DNA of 64,000 nt, from NCBI RefSeq assembly GCF_019492185.1, contig NZ_JAICCF010000007.1, positions 62,001 to 126,000 of the forward strand, written 5' to 3'. Position 1 is the stretch's first letter; each line of letters opens with the position of its first letter. The notes beneath the pieces were generated by a model that made no database searches, had not been told where the DNA came from, and saw only the letters and a program-made list of their open reading frames with translations. Both the position numbers and the translations under genes were made by a program. The stretch is from Chitinophaga rhizophila. GTDB taxonomy: Bacteria; Bacteroidota; Bacteroidia; Chitinophagales; Chitinophagaceae. Shown here one piece after another: positions 53,201 to 60,800 of this stretch.

Positions 53201-53723
53201 TGTTCCTGTACACGCCTTCTACCAGATGCATGGAAGAACCGGGAAATATGATGTCCGTTGCTGGTTTACCACCGGTCAGGACGGCCGGCAACGCTTGTAA
53301 AGTAGCATCGGTAAGATCTATCCAGGCAAGGAAATTCTCCGCTGCTGTCCAACCTGTTTTCTGTTGCTGCCAGAGTTCCCATACATTCTGCATCTGCAGG
53401 AGCGCCTTTTCTGTCAGCAACCAACCCTTGCCCTCTTCCCGCAGGTAACCTTCTCGTTGTAATATAGATATAGTTTCATCCAGCCACCGGTTGTGCTGCG
53501 GATTCCAGCCTGGCAATTGCAACACAACCGCTTTGACCAGTAGATTGTCATTGAACAAGCCTGCCGCAGTAAGTTGACGGCACAGTAATCTTAACCACCA
53601 CTCATTTATTTCCGCCATTACGGGGCGCAGGGAAATACGTAAATGGTGCGCCGCTTTCTCCCATACGGGCTTTTCCTGATCCAGATATTCAGCGATATCA
53701 GTAATAATTTTAGGGTCTTTCAT
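36258..53723 (-). CDS. Trans-AT polyketide synthase B (5821 aa, five KS)
   Basis: The second PKS of the operon. Its order is C-methyltransferase-ACP, KS-KR-ACP, KS-KR-ACP, KS-ACPb-ER, KS-KR-ACP, KS and a short tail. The N-terminal cMT (motif I LEIGAGTGGTS at about residue 207, NVLHAT His, LLNEIT Glu) with its ACP completes the KS-DH-KR module at the end of PKS A. The last KS is completed by ACPb-ACPb-ER at the start of PKS C, so both ends sit in the middle of modules. No AT domains are present. All five KSs keep Cys-His-His. The start is ATG 53723, 69 bp after the PKS A stop, and the stop overlaps the PKS C start by 4 bp. The tail (LLDEVIDDTIDIESAILKI) resembles a docking helix pair with the PKS C N-terminus. 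Confidence 0.97.
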   Translation of the reverse strand: MKDPKIITDIAEYLDQEKPVWEKAAHHLRISLRPVMAEINEWWLRLLCRQLTAAGLFNDNLLVKAVVLQLPGWNPQHNRWLDETISILQREGYLREEGKGWLLTEKALLQMQNVWELWQQQKTGWTAAENFLAWIDLTDATLQALPAVLTGGKPATDIIFPGSSMHLVEGVYRNNQVSDLFNEVLANCVIAYVRQRIEADPSARIRILEIGAGTGGTSALVFKQLEPYVANIATYCYTDISKAFLFHAENTFSTQAPYLETALLNIEQPLAMQDVAIGSYDLVIAANVLHATRNIRFTLRNAKALLVKRGLLLLNEITAASLFPHLTMGLLEGWWLHEDTVLRIPGSPGLTTQSWQSVLQSEGFTKVKFPATSAAEWGMQIIVSESNGVIRQPVVNKERTAAAAGQEIMLEPVVVPSAPPVTAVLTAHIKDTVVEKIAQSLKMPIDKIRSDRPFADYGLDSITGVSLVQKINKALAIDLQTTTLFDYSTVNELTGHIVETYGQQLQPSAPVIHASITPPVSAGTTPNTLAPVAERISTDGIAVIGISGRYADSPDVNALWQHIAAGHNLVKDISRWDLSKVYDPEEDTRNYCKRGSSLDEIDLFDPVFFNISGLEATYMDPQQRLFLEECWKALEHAGYAGQVVNGLRCGVYVGYGGNDYARLLGDNPPPQALWGNQGAALPARIAYYLNLQGPAITVDTACSSSLVSIHLACQALRSGETDMALAGGVAVATTPAYLMALNRAGMLSPTGTCYTFDDRADGFVVGEGVGVVVLKRLSDAQRDGDYIYGVIRGSGINQDGTSNGITAPSALSQERLEKQVYDRFNIDPAGIQLVEAHGTATRLGDPIEYQALTKAFRHYTGKTHYCAIGSVKTNIGHTTAAAGVAGVLKVLQALQHQQLPPSLHYENGNSNIRFEGSPFYVNTTLQPWTVPAGEIRRAAVSSFGLSGTNAHMVIEESTTPLRVHTPRPGYLIVLSAQNVAALKQQVINLRDYAVSHPGNNAGNISYTLLLGRKHFNHRLAFVAPTTTVIADVLSTWMENKQLASVYTGVLPDSDIVERSDTRLQGQEAIRLCNTTTEDTIYLAALQQIAGLYVQGYTLAYNQLFPEGEYNRITLPAYPFTRQRYWVDAQRDAVVKNADIPAKPTDTLLLQPTYTKATATLRQVVDVHIILLCTDASGLTEAIRSAYPAATILAPDYAGLAIAERYFSYATLLLEQCQSLKSSALIQVLVSEENGQHVFTGLQGFLKTAAAEYPAITTQLLSAETTAALHSFVPALLHYTAYPLVKYSDEFYVPGWEPLPHQKSAPVVWKEEGVYIITGGAGGLGWLFAKDIASHISNGVIVLTGRRELSAEKVQQLKTIQTDRLRVEYRQTDITNKTDTMLLVQDIKHRYGRLDGIIHSAGVIQDGLISSKSTATLYDVLAPKVKGLIHLKEAAAILAPEWIVCCSSVSAITGNPGQADYAAGNGFMDAIAGDNVISINWPLWKDGGMQIPPDALALLQEEGLQPMATEEGMKAFHQIVQGKHRNVLVLHGDTALLQRGGHNTQIAAASPSVNVQQADNDQLYEKTLSALKRLFAEETRLDVSHFSADAPLDQYGIDSVLTTALNRRLQKVFGKISRTLLFEYQNLGALTNYFLQHHAQQCVEWSGLAVRSTVQQQPIAKEPNSKVTRTGSDQSLLREPIAIIGISGRYPQAENLDVFWQNLAAGKDCITEIPAERWSIDGFYEADRETAIASGKSYNKWGGFLENFSAFDPVFFNITPTEARDMDPQERIFIEVCWEALENAGYSKTLLEQRHQRKVGVFTGITKTGFDLYGPALWQQGVQQYPHTSFGSMANRISYLLNLQGPSMPVDTMCSSSLTALHEACEHLLRGECEMAITGGVNLYLHPSSYVALSAYRMVAADARSKSFGAGGDGFVPGEGAGAVVLKRLSQAEADGDHIYAVIRATGVNHGGRTKGYTVPNPVAQAELIRKTLDKAGVDAATVSYIEAHGTGTELGDPIEVTGITQAFAKDTANKQYCAVGAVKSNIGHLEAAAGIAGLTKVVLQMQHRQLVPSLHARELNPNIDFEDTPLFVQQTLTEWKRPLISLNGDLKEYPRIAGLSSFGAGGANAHAIIEEYTMPADQPHYDKPVVIILSAIDDDRLLEVVKRLFAAVTAHKYTDPQLAGIAFTLQTGREHFSSRIAFVAESIDMLADRLNAYIQKGAQAEQVYTGHVKRYQENLLATLLQKEVNHLLPGYVKDGAYHRIAALWVNGVEPDWHLLYTNAVPRRVPLPAYPFLKERYWFDTLVTHSQAATPSKVIAKQAPIHTMLLSPGRVAAAHAVQAYIPGVHHVLLINTPDALVTAYRHYFQSAQVEILQADSYTSVATAVLTILQQLIRQQNVLLQVVCQKSDLLYTGLSGMLLSAVAEQPAIAVQLIVTDSWEMLEPALPELGQYAAYRQLYLKKDGIYTNAWNYCPEDVKTGSLWKDKGVYLITGGAGGLGLLLAKDAAAKSEGATIILAGRSPLTADKQALVQSLSATGTTIVYEQADIADEDQTHRLVTDIINRYGGLDGIIHSAGVIRDSFIIKKTITELITVLQPKVQGLINLDKATAQLPLDWLICFSSLSAVAGNAGQSDYAAANGFLDAFAVYRNQLARTGDRSGHTLSINWPLWEHGGMQVDAATRRQLKAIGIVPLDNAAGIRALETALKSKVAQVVVLHGASDLPEKLLNNINPLSRTVMPGKQIDNQLLHDKTLSALKELFAAQTRLDITRIDAEEPLESYGIDSILVAQLNRHLIAVFGNISRTLFFEYLTLGALAKYLASTYPDKCIEWTGITAAIDLPVEDVPRPLPVPVVHPGNEREPIAIIGISGRYPQADNIRTFWENLKTGKDCVTELPEDRWPLQDFYEGDKEQAIAIGKSYSKWGGFLQHFAAFDPVFFHLSRREAQGIDPQERIFLEVCWEALEDAGYSRTALGHLFDGRVGVFAGITKTGFDLYGPKLWEQGDRLYPHTSFSSVANRISYLLNLQGPSMPIDTMCSSSLTAIHEACEYLLRGDCAMAIAGGVNIYVHPSTYISLSAYRMLAADGRSKSFGIGGDGFVPGEGAGVLILKRLSDAEKDGDHIYGLIKGTAINHGGKTNGYTVPNPNAQAAVISDALRKAGVHARTVSYFEAHGTGTELGDPIEVTGITRAFEKDTEDRQYCALGTVKSNIGHLEAAAGVAGLTKILLQMKHRQIAPSLHAQVLNPNIVFEASPLLLQQQLGLWERPTVTINGETKEYPLIAGISSFGAGGSNAHAVIQEYIPAAKQIAYFDGPVIIILSAPHPDKLRMLAERLLAHIDDEGYSSQHLYSIAYTLQSGREYFSERLAIVTDSITHLQQSLKDYLAGITAAHILSGSYNKYQKEIGVSVGVPTAYPSLVAAKAFNEIANRWLQGEDPDWKQLYTPGTPQRISLPVYPFTKERIWWADDLSSTTQATMPENNISKPTGISLTNVPAEVSESIDNPPPAYIPETAARTQEVVVADTKQLERELTKTFAEVLLLDISEVDPDRPFVDMGLDSIVGVEWIRIVNRQFGTAMPATKVYDHPTVREFAAFLATLVKSESPATIPEPVTIPEKTIVPEQRPLGKEFGLVVDGVKLLDELVLDNWKVPAPKSGEVLIQVKASAVNFPDVMCVKGLYPTMPSYPFVPGFEVAGIVAAIGTGVTDFIPGDEVVALTGVQLGGHANYVCTPVVNVVRKPVNWTFEEACSLPVVFGAVYHAFELAGLSVGDKVLIQTATGGCGLIALQLAHLYGCEVYGTSSKEEKLDILRQIGIKHTLNYKDDFDKEIKELTAGEGVNVVLNLLSGEPIQKGINSLAPRGRYLELAVQGLKTSMKLDLSNLVENQSFYSVDLRRLAFMQGVDIRQLLQLMVEMAEHHQIVPIVSRIYPVKLVTDALKYVESGQHIGKVVVSHNVSTVKDLTKDCIDALRTHRLRTVGGQLQPLGRKTAPAVLPVGTTRVASAPVMEGIAIIGMSGQFPQAANLDIYWDNLVNGRDCITTIPEERWPADAFYDPDITVPGKSNSKWMGIVPDADKFDPLFFNISPAEAALMDPQQRLFLENCWHCIEDAGIRPADLWGSRCGVYVGCAAGDYDRRMTGDALNAQGLMGCSPSILSARISYLLNLKGPCKAIDTACSSSLVAIADACDSLLLGSSDLALAGGISMMLSPMTNVVISKAGMLSPTGHCYTFDARADGFVPGEGTGVVLLKRLSDAERDGDHIYGVIRGWGVNQDGKTNGITAPSVKSQIALEKEVYERFAIDPATITLVEAHGTGTLLGDPIEVEALTTAFRQFTPSEQYCALGSVKSNIGHLLTASGVAGVLKVLLSMQHRQLPPTIHFNNLNQHINLTGSPFYINDRLQPWEVANGVPRRAAVSAFGFSGTNAHIVIDEYVNTYAATRPETPVLIILSAATLERLQTYAGLLKEFVGCHENYQLVDIAYTLQTGRNEMLHRMAVTVSTVAQLLLVLEEFSAHGKAAGVYTGIVRKNAEELPLGTEDLQALLSTWIQQQQYDKIAALWVKGAQIDWHRLYAVRPSRISLPGYPFERESYWIPATFPTPGTTVNSEPVAMSVALPGDVYTFREDWKPAAAVAGLIRLSCVVCFITGSHAQDQLTAWARTQSPATRLIFVSKGTKWQEHTAAHYTIDADATNDYERVFRAVTAAYGTIDGVFYGWPAEDGGCIPRYGYILSLLQGLHRAAIQPSRIVLGAIIDGNRSRSYVDSWIGFERSLGFILPETKLYVVGDSAGNLQTIFEALFAETAESALHIDSVRYTTHVSKIVADHQAPVFKQGGTYLITGGAGGLGRLLAQYITSKYPVNLALIGRSAPDASFAALKTALQQNGSQVIYLQADVTDEASLTMAIDTIHKQLGAINGVIHAAGVMGNELLTDTTVAAFDKVLLPKVQGVLLLDKILSQQQPEFICHFSSSAAILGDFGSASYAVANRFQTAYSCLQQRPQGAGKTVVINWPLWREGGMHLPAEGSTALYLQTSGQRLLERQEGLQLFERLLSQSGRQYLVLAGQEDRINTFLRKTEAPTSSLEEKIEQDLKQHISILLKIREEKLNLQDNLADYGFDSISLAALARQLSEHFKLNITPALFFGYSSIGKLVSYFADNHRQEMTAYYTQAQSGQVTPVVRTADLISEQPVTRQDRPATADEPIAIIGMSGRFPGARSIEKLWQLLLNGREAIEEIPPQRFDWKAYYGDPVNEPGKTNGKWCGIIPGVREFDAAFFNISPKEAADMDPRQRLLLQESWNALEDAGYGPDRIRDEKIGMFVGAEDGDYSMLLNEGNITGNHNGILAARMAYFLNFNGPVMTINTACSSGLVAVHQACQSLRTGECDTAMAAGVNLLLTPAGFVGMGQAGMLSPDGTCYAFDKRANGLVPGEAVAVVVLKRLSAALADGDPVMAVIRGSGINYDGHSNGITAPNAVAQAALLKGVYDRNGIHPEDIGYIVSHGTGTRIGDPVEVQALDTAFAGYTAKRQYCAVTSVKSNIGHTFAASGLVSMLTLVKSLQEGVIPASLHCEQDSDYINWKNSCFYINKENRNWSANTSGHRLGAVSAFGMSGTNAHLVLESYAAEEKEVRSLSAYLLVLSAKTEQALTERARSLLAWLYETPASPGLLPALGYTLQTGRFHFRYRCALIVHDLQDGIQQLQSMLEGKHPPRVFRAAVPAGFSPQPSLQHYMEELLREYAGRGNEPSGYDEQLHGLATLYCQGYDIDWDELYRDEIPGKIHLPGYPFERTEYWTKEKSPGNVPQAAPLTLKATAPASTSREPDNLHYYDRLLDEVIDDTIDIESAILKIMTNPPQV
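38320..41785 (-). other. PKS module B4: KS-KR-ACP
   Basis: KS about 40510-41780 (IDTACSSSL, Cys at 41274-41276), post-ER subtype; KR about 38750-39315 of the second type (GDFGSASYAVAN), lacking the Asp (AAGVMGNEL), predicting an A-type (L) hydroxyl; ACP Ser at 38460-38462 (GFDSIS). Confidence 0.88.
41940..45210 (-). other. PKS module B3: KS-ACPb-ER
   Basis: KS about 43890-45205 (IDTMCSSSL, Cys at 44676-44678); single ACPb with Ser at 43116-43118 and Trp at 43098-43100; ER about 41940-42920 (NFPD, ATGGCGL). Predicted reduced beta-methyl branch. Confidence 0.88.
45295..48700 (-). other. PKS module B2: KS-KR-ACP
   Basis: KS about 47370-48695 (VDTMCSSSL, Cys at 48165-48167); KR about 45720-46330 with the Asp retained (SAGVIRDSF; B-type, D hydroxyl) and Tyr/Asn intact; ACP Ser at 45429-45431 (YGIDSIL). 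Confidence 0.88.
48795..52115 (-). other. PKS module B1: KS-KR-ACP
   Basis: KS about 50850-52115 (VDTACSSSL, Cys at 51618-51620; EAHGTAT, KTNIGH). It is the only KS of its subtype here, and the only one that follows a DH-KR-cMT module. KR about 49200-49790 keeps the Asp (SAGVIQDGL; B-type); ACP Ser at 48930-48932. Confidence 0.88.
52220..53723 (-). other. Split module A3/B0, second half: cMT-ACP
   Basis: SAM-dependent C-methyltransferase (about 52600-53600; LEIGAGTGG near 53105, catalytic-type His in NVLHAT and Glu in LLNEIT), followed by an ACP (Ser at 52341-52343, DSITGVSL, Leu instead of Trp, so no beta-branch flag). It supplies the alpha-methyl group and carrier for the KS-DH-KR that ends PKS A. 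Confidence 0.87.
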
Positions 53724-53792
53724 TTCAATAATGTTTGGCTACTTAATGATTCGGGGTGTGCAGCAGGGGGTTGCTACAAAGGGTTTACATGT

Positions 53793-56700
53793 TCAGTTAT
53801 TAATACTGATATGTTCAAGCGTATTGACATTCATATCTGCCAATCCGCTGTCATCTATTGTTTTCATCAGGGCAAGCTGGTGGATACTACCTCCCAGCAG
53901 ATGCATCAGGGGTTCCATTGCTTCATGCAGCAAAATGGTATCAATACCTTTGCTATGGAGCCACTGCTCAAAGTCAGCAAATGAAGGTACCTTACCGAAA
54001 TCCTCCCAGTAGCCCCAGTTCATTACTTTTACCGGACAGGAAACATAATGACCTAACCATTGTGCGAATGTATCTTTGAATACACAGCCGGCAGAGTAAT
54101 TACTCTGGCCGATGGCCTTCATAAATGAGTTTACAGAAGAGAAGAACAGCATAAAATCAAGGGGGTATTGGCCAAATACTTCTGCTATTCTGACGCTCAC
54201 GTCCACCTTGGCTTTTACGCCTGCAACAAAACCTTCTTCATCCATTGTCAGGAGATTTCTGCCTTTCATGATCAGCACAGAATGTACAACACCATGAATA
54301 TCTCCATATATATCCCTGATCTGGTCACAGGCATTTTGTAAAGCTTCTTTGTCAGTAGCATCTGCGCTGATGTACAAGGGGGCTTCTCCGATAGCAGATA
54401 AATTTTGGATGGAGGCTGTGATCTCTGCGTCCTGCGCTCGCCTGCCGATCCAGATAATCCGCGCCTGATAACGGCTGATCATGTATTCGCTCCAGGCGCA
54501 TCCAAGACGGCCAGCCCCTCCTATCACTACATAAACACCTCCTTGCCGGTAAATGTCTTTTGCATCAGCCCCCGTCTGAACGGGCAGTAACTGCTGCCGG
54601 TACCATAATCCACCCCGGTATGCCCATGCATTACCGACAGGATCATGTGGCAGCTCCAGGGCTGAAAGCACCGGCCATTCGGCTTCACCGGGTAGGTCTA
54701 TCAATCTGACTTTCCATTGCGGATGTTCCCTTGCCATTGTTCCGGTAAAGCCGTGCAAGGTAGCATGTGAAGGGTCAGGCCTTTCTTCTTCAAATACTGC
54801 CTGTGCCTGTCTGGTTACAATATTCATTTGCAACTCCCGCGTACCATATCCCAGCGCCAATAGTGCTTTTACCAGCCTGAAACACGGTAGTAACCCTTCG
54901 TCCTGCGCCGCAATAAAGGCAGACGGGGCCACCTGCGTCCCCGCAGAGGGTGGTGCGATCCACCAGATTGCCGCAATATGATGAAAGGTTTTAAGCTTAT
55001 CTATAATTTCGTCTACAGTACTACTGGCAGCATAAGTGAGTATGCACGCTTCCGGATACAACTGCAACAGCTGCCGGCGTTCTGCTTCGGTTCCCCCAAT
55101 AATTAATGGCGCTACCGGAGAAATCCCTGCAATAGTTCCTCCTGGCGTTGCGACATCCCATACGGGTGCCAGTAACCACAGCGAAGAAGAAGAGTTAGTA
55201 GGTGAAGCGGTTGTTAGAGACGTCGTCAACGCACGGAAAGACAACTTCCTGATCCGAAGACAAACATCGCCGGCATCATTACACAATGTAATATTGATAC
55301 GGACTGTCCTGCCGCTCCCAGGATGCTCATCACTAAATTCAAGTAATGCCCAGCATGCCGTACCCAGTGATTCCGGCGCATCAAAACTGATTTCGCCTAG
55401 TTCAAAAGCCAATGCGGTAGAACTATCCTGCTGTGGAGGGAGTAAGACTACTGACGCCTGTACAGCAGCATCCAGTAAGCATGGATGCAGGGTGAATTTA
55501 CCTGCGTCTGTTTGCTGTGCCTCCTGCAGAGAAAGTCTTGCCAATACATACCTGTCTCCCTGGTATACTTTCTCTACACAGCGGTAGGCATCGCCGTAAG
55601 CTATACCAGCCAATGTGTACTGTTGATACAGACTATCTATACGACTCCAGGGTTTGGCCTCCTGTTTCAGATTTATGATATTGATCCGACCTGCGGGCGT
55701 CAATACACCGGGTACGTAGGTGCCTTTACTGTGAATCTGGAAGTCATCTGCTGAGACAGTCACTATTTCAAAATTATACTGCCCGTCATCGGGAATGATC
55801 CTCGTCAGGACGTTTACTCCTGTCTTACCAGCAACCAACGGTTGTAACCAGACTACATTACGCAGTCCGCTTACAGGTTTGCCTTTACCCGCTTCCTTCC
55901 AGGCTGCATAGGCCATTTCCAGGTATGCCACTCCAGGTAGGATACGCTGTTTGCCAACAACATGATCTGCCAGAAAATATTCGTTTCCATCAAACCGGCT
56001 CTCAAAGCAAATACCTTCTAATCCTGATACGTTACGATGCATCAAAGGATGTAACTGTCCTGACGTCGTTACAGGCAGATATGCTGTCATGTCCTGTTTC
56101 ATCCAGTAAGACACCTTTTCAAATGGATATCCTGGCAATGAAACGCGCGCGGGTAGCAAGTCATATAGCTGATACCAGTCTACGGTATTACCGTTTATCC
56201 AGTTCCAGACAATATGTTCCCACTCTTCACGCCTTAATACGCGGTTACTGTATGCGGACAAGTCAACCGGGCCATTATTCTTCCTCACCTGTCCTACAAA
56301 TAATTCCGGTTGGGTGCGACCTGCTATGAATGCATCCAGCCCGGATATAGCAGAAGTAATATCTGTTGCAATGAATGCCATTCTGTATTCCATCATGTCA
56401 CGGCCAGTCTGTAGTGTGAACGCGACGGCGGCCAGCTGCACTGAAGGATCTGCAATAAGAAAGTCCCTGATCTGTATAGCATGGTTACGCAATGCCAACG
56501 CACTCTTGGCAGATAATATGAGCAGCGACTGATCTACCGATACCATATCCTTCTGCACCGGAACGTATTCTTCAATCACTATATGCGCATTGGTACCACT
56601 AAAACCAAAAGCACTGACGGCCGCTTTACGGGATTGGCCTTCGTTGGTTTCCCACAAGCGAAGTGAGTCGTTAATATAGAACGGACTATTGCCGATGACT

Positions 56701-57840
56701 ACATGTTCATTTAACCTGTTAAAGTGGATAGTTGGCGGAATCATTTTATGCCGCAGTGATAACAGGACTTTCATTATTCCTGCCATACCGGATGCCGTTA
56801 ACAGGTGCCCGATATTACTCTTCACAGATCCAAGCGCACAATACGCGATTTTATCTGTATAGCTCCGGAAGGCAGTAGTCAGTCCTTCGACTTCTATAGG
56901 ATCGCCCAGTCTCGTACCGGTGCCGTGTGCTTCCAGCATGGTAATTGTTGCAGGGTCAATGTTAAACCTGTCATACACTTCTTGCGCTAGTGCAATCTGC
57001 GACTTAACACTGGGCGCAGTCATACCATTTGTCTTTCCGTCCTGGTTGACGCCCCATCCGCGAATAACACCATATATATGATCCCCATCACGTTCTGCAT
57101 CCTCAAGCCGCTTTAACAACACAACACCAACTCCCTCTCCTGGTACGAAGCCATCTGCCCTTTCGTCAAACGTATAACAATGTCCTGTTGGAGACAACAT
57201 GCCGGCTTTACTGATGACTACATGCGTTACAGGGTTAGCCATTACATGAACACCTCCAGCCAATGCAACGTCACAAGCGCCTAGCAGCAGACTATTGCAG
57301 GCATCCGCTATTGCTACCAGTGCAGAAGAGCATGCAGTATCTATCGCCAGACAAGGGCCTTTCAGATTGAGTACATAGGAAATACGGGCACTGAGAATAG
57401 AAGCTGCTGCCCCCATTAACCCCTGCCCGGTGATCACCAGGTCAGCTTCCGATTTGTAGTCTCCTGCTGCACAACCAGCAAATACGCCCACTCGCTTACC
57501 TGCCAGTTCTCCCGGCGCAATACCGGCATCTTCAATACAGTGCCAGCTGTTTTGCAGGAAGAGACGCTGTTGTGGATCCATTACCAATGCCTCTGCTGGC
57601 GAAATATTAAAAAACAAAGGATCAAATTTATCTGCCTCGTCAAGAACGCCCATCCATTTACTATTGCTCTTAAATGGCGCGTTAATATCTACATCGTAAT
57701 ATTCTGCTATTGACCAGCGATGATCTGGAACCTCAGTCACTGCATCACGTCCGTTTTTCAGATTATCCCAATAGACTTTCAGGTCTGGTGCCTGCGGGAA
57801 CTGTCCGCTCATACCAATAATGGCGATACCCTCAGATGCC
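53793..57840 (-). other. Split module A3/B0, first half: KS-DH-KR
   Basis: KS about 56565-57835 (IDTACSSAL, Cys at 57330-57332), post-ER subtype; DH about 55200-56060 with H-x3-G-x4-P and D-x3-Q intact; KR about 54010-54540. The KR cofactor motif reads IGGAGRLG (Arg for a conserved Gly), and the tetrad Asn position is Cys (NYSAGC, a form I know from trans-AT DH-KR modules). With the cMT-ACP of PKS B the expected output is an alpha-methyl alkene, if the KR is active. Confidence 0.86.
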
Positions 57841-60800
57841 AGCACCGACTTCCTGGGCATTAATGGTTTTTCTGTAGGCGTTTCCTTGAGAGCGCGCTTT
57901 CTGACTTGTTGCAAACGCTGTATGCAATCAACTGTCAGATCCTGCATCTGCCTCGCCTGATGACTGATGACCACCTTACCAATATGCGCACCTTTATCGA
58001 CGTACTTCAAAGCATCTGCAATGTCTGCTATCGGGTAAATGCGCGAGACTATTGGTGTGATCTCACCGGCTTCTGCCATTGCCACCACTGCCGACATCAT
58101 ATCACGGATGCTTTCCCCACTGTCAGCGCCGGTACGGCGTAAATCAATACTATAGAAAGACTGGTTTGCCAATAAAGCAGACATATTCAGTTTACCGCTT
58201 GTCTTCAGACCGTGGACGGCCAACTCAAGATATCTGCCACCAGGAGCCAGAGAATTAAGTCCCTTTTGTATAGCCTCCCCTGACAACATATTTAATACCA
58301 CATCAACACCCTTGTTATCTGTAAGCGACATTACTTCCCGGTCAAAATCTCCTTTATAACTGAATGCATGATGTACACCTATGCGATGTAAAATATCTAG
58401 CTTATCCTGCTTACTGGAAGTGCAAAACAGCGTACAATTTAGCAGCCTTGCCATCTGTATGGCCGCGAGCCCGCAGCCGCCTGTAGCTGTATGTATTAGC
58501 ACCTTCTCACCAGGCGATAGTCTTCCCAGTTTAAAAGCGTAGTACACTGTTACAAATACTACCGGTAAACTACAAGCCTCTTCAAAGCTCCATGCTGCCG
58601 GCTTGCGCACTACTGTCTGCTGATCCGCATTGACATAACTGGCATGTGCGCCTAATTGACGCCCTGTCAATGCTATCACTTCATCTCCCAACCGAAAACT
58701 TGTAACCCCTTCCCCTATGGCTGTTACAATACCAGCTAATTCAAAGCCAGGTACAAAAGGGTAATCAGGTATCGTTGGGTAGAGCCCTTTTACACACATC
58801 GTATCCGGAAAATTTACTGCTGATGCCATTACCCTGATAGTAACTTCTCCTGGGCCGGGCGCAGGTACTTGCCAAGGTTTCAACGCCAGTTCATCAAGCG
58901 TCATCACCTTATTGATGACCAGGCCATAGTGCTCCGGTAGTGTATCATTTGACGGTTTCGGTGTTGGCTTAATAAGAGGCACCGATACTCCAGTGGCAGG
59001 TGTAACTACCGGAGAGGCTACGCGCGTGGTAATGCCGGAAAGCTGGCTTTTCAGATAGGCAGCAAACTCCCGGATAGTCGGATGGTCATACACTTTGGTT
59101 ACGGTAATGCTGGTATTATATTCATTGTTCACAGCCCGTATCCATTCTACACCAACTATCGAGTCAAGTCCCATATCGATAAACGGTTTGTCTATATCAA
59201 TCTCTTCTTTTGGCAGCAATATTGTTGCTGCAAAACTGGTGATCAATGCTTGCTCCAAATCTTCCTCAGATATATCCTTCTGTACGGTTTCAGCTACTGC
59301 TTTGATCAGTGGTACCGATACACCACTAACTGCTGGTGATGCAGTAACGACCGTCTGTTTGCCAGACAATTGTGTATGCAGGTAAGCAGCAAACTCCCGG
59401 ATAGTTGGATGATCGTATACTTTAGTGACTGTAATACTGGTATTATATTGGGTATTGACTGCCCGTATCCATTCCACACCTACTATGGAATCCAGTCCCA
59501 TATCTATAAACGGCTTGTCAATATCAATATCTTCTTCCGGCAATAAGATTGTGGAAGCGAAACTACTTACCAGGGCAGCTTCCAGTTCTTCCATAGCTAC
59601 TGTTATTTGTGCCGGGGCTTTAGCCTCAACTAATACAGTAGACAGATCAAGTCTGATACCAGAAGGTTTCTCAGGTAATAGCGATTCGGGGGCTACGACG
59701 TCATTCCACCAATAGCGCTGTCTATTAAACGGATAGGCCGGCAGTGAGATCCGCTGGGGTAATCTAGTTCCATACAGTTGCTGCCATGGTAATTGCATAC
59801 CGCTCACCCATTCTGCGGCAATGGTATCATATGCCTTGTCTGATATCCAGGACGCGAAGGCGGAGCGAATATTCTGTACAGGAAATGACCCTGTTGCATC
59901 CTTCCGGTATTTGTTGAAATTACCCGTAAACACTCCTGAGCCCTCGCCTTTTCCTGCTATCAGCTGGCGCAATCCCGCCTTCAATTCCGTTATGCTGTTT
60001 ACAACCAGGGCCGCCCGCCATTGCATATGTTCACGACCGGTCTGCAATGTATAGGCAATGCGGTGCAGATCTTTATCTGTATACCCCTTGTGTATAATTG
60101 CTTCCTCCAAACGGATGACTATCTGCTGCAAGGTATGTTGTGCAGCAGCGGACAAAACAATGATTGCTGGCATGTCATATGTGGCAGGTATACTATTATC
60201 GATATACTCCTGCAATATTACATGGGCATTGCTGCCGCCTGCACCGAAAGAGGATACTCCGGCGATCAACGGATATTCTTTCTCCATATCGTCAAGGCGG
60301 ACTGTTGGTCTTTTCCAGTCGCTCAACTGATATTGCAGTGATAAAGGCGTTCTGTTGAAATTTATGTTAGGATTGATTTGCTCGATATGCAGACTTGGTA
60401 CAAGCTGTCTGTGTTGCAGCTGCAAAACTATCTTTGTAATACCAGCAATACCCGCCGCCGCTTCAAGATGACCGATGTTTGACTTCACTGAACCTAGTGC
60501 ACAATACTGCTTATCCTGACTATCTTTTTCAAATGCCTGTGTTAAACCCTGTACTTCGATTGGATCGCCTAATACAGTGCCTGTTCCATGCGCTTCTATA
60601 TAACTTACCATCCTGGCGCTGATACCAGCTTTTTCAAGCGTCTTTCTTACCAGTTTAGCCTGAGCTACAGGATTAGGCACCGTATAGCCATTAGTCTTTC
60701 CACCGTGGTTAATGCCGGTGGCCTTTATTTGCGCGTAAATGTGATCTCCGTCAGCGATTGCATCAGACAACCGCTTCAGGATGACGCTACCAGCACCTTC

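Noticed and set aside
53724..53792. Internal promoter between PKS A and PKS B
   Set aside because: The 69-bp gap has no match to TAnnTTTG at a sensible distance; read-through from PKS A is simpler.
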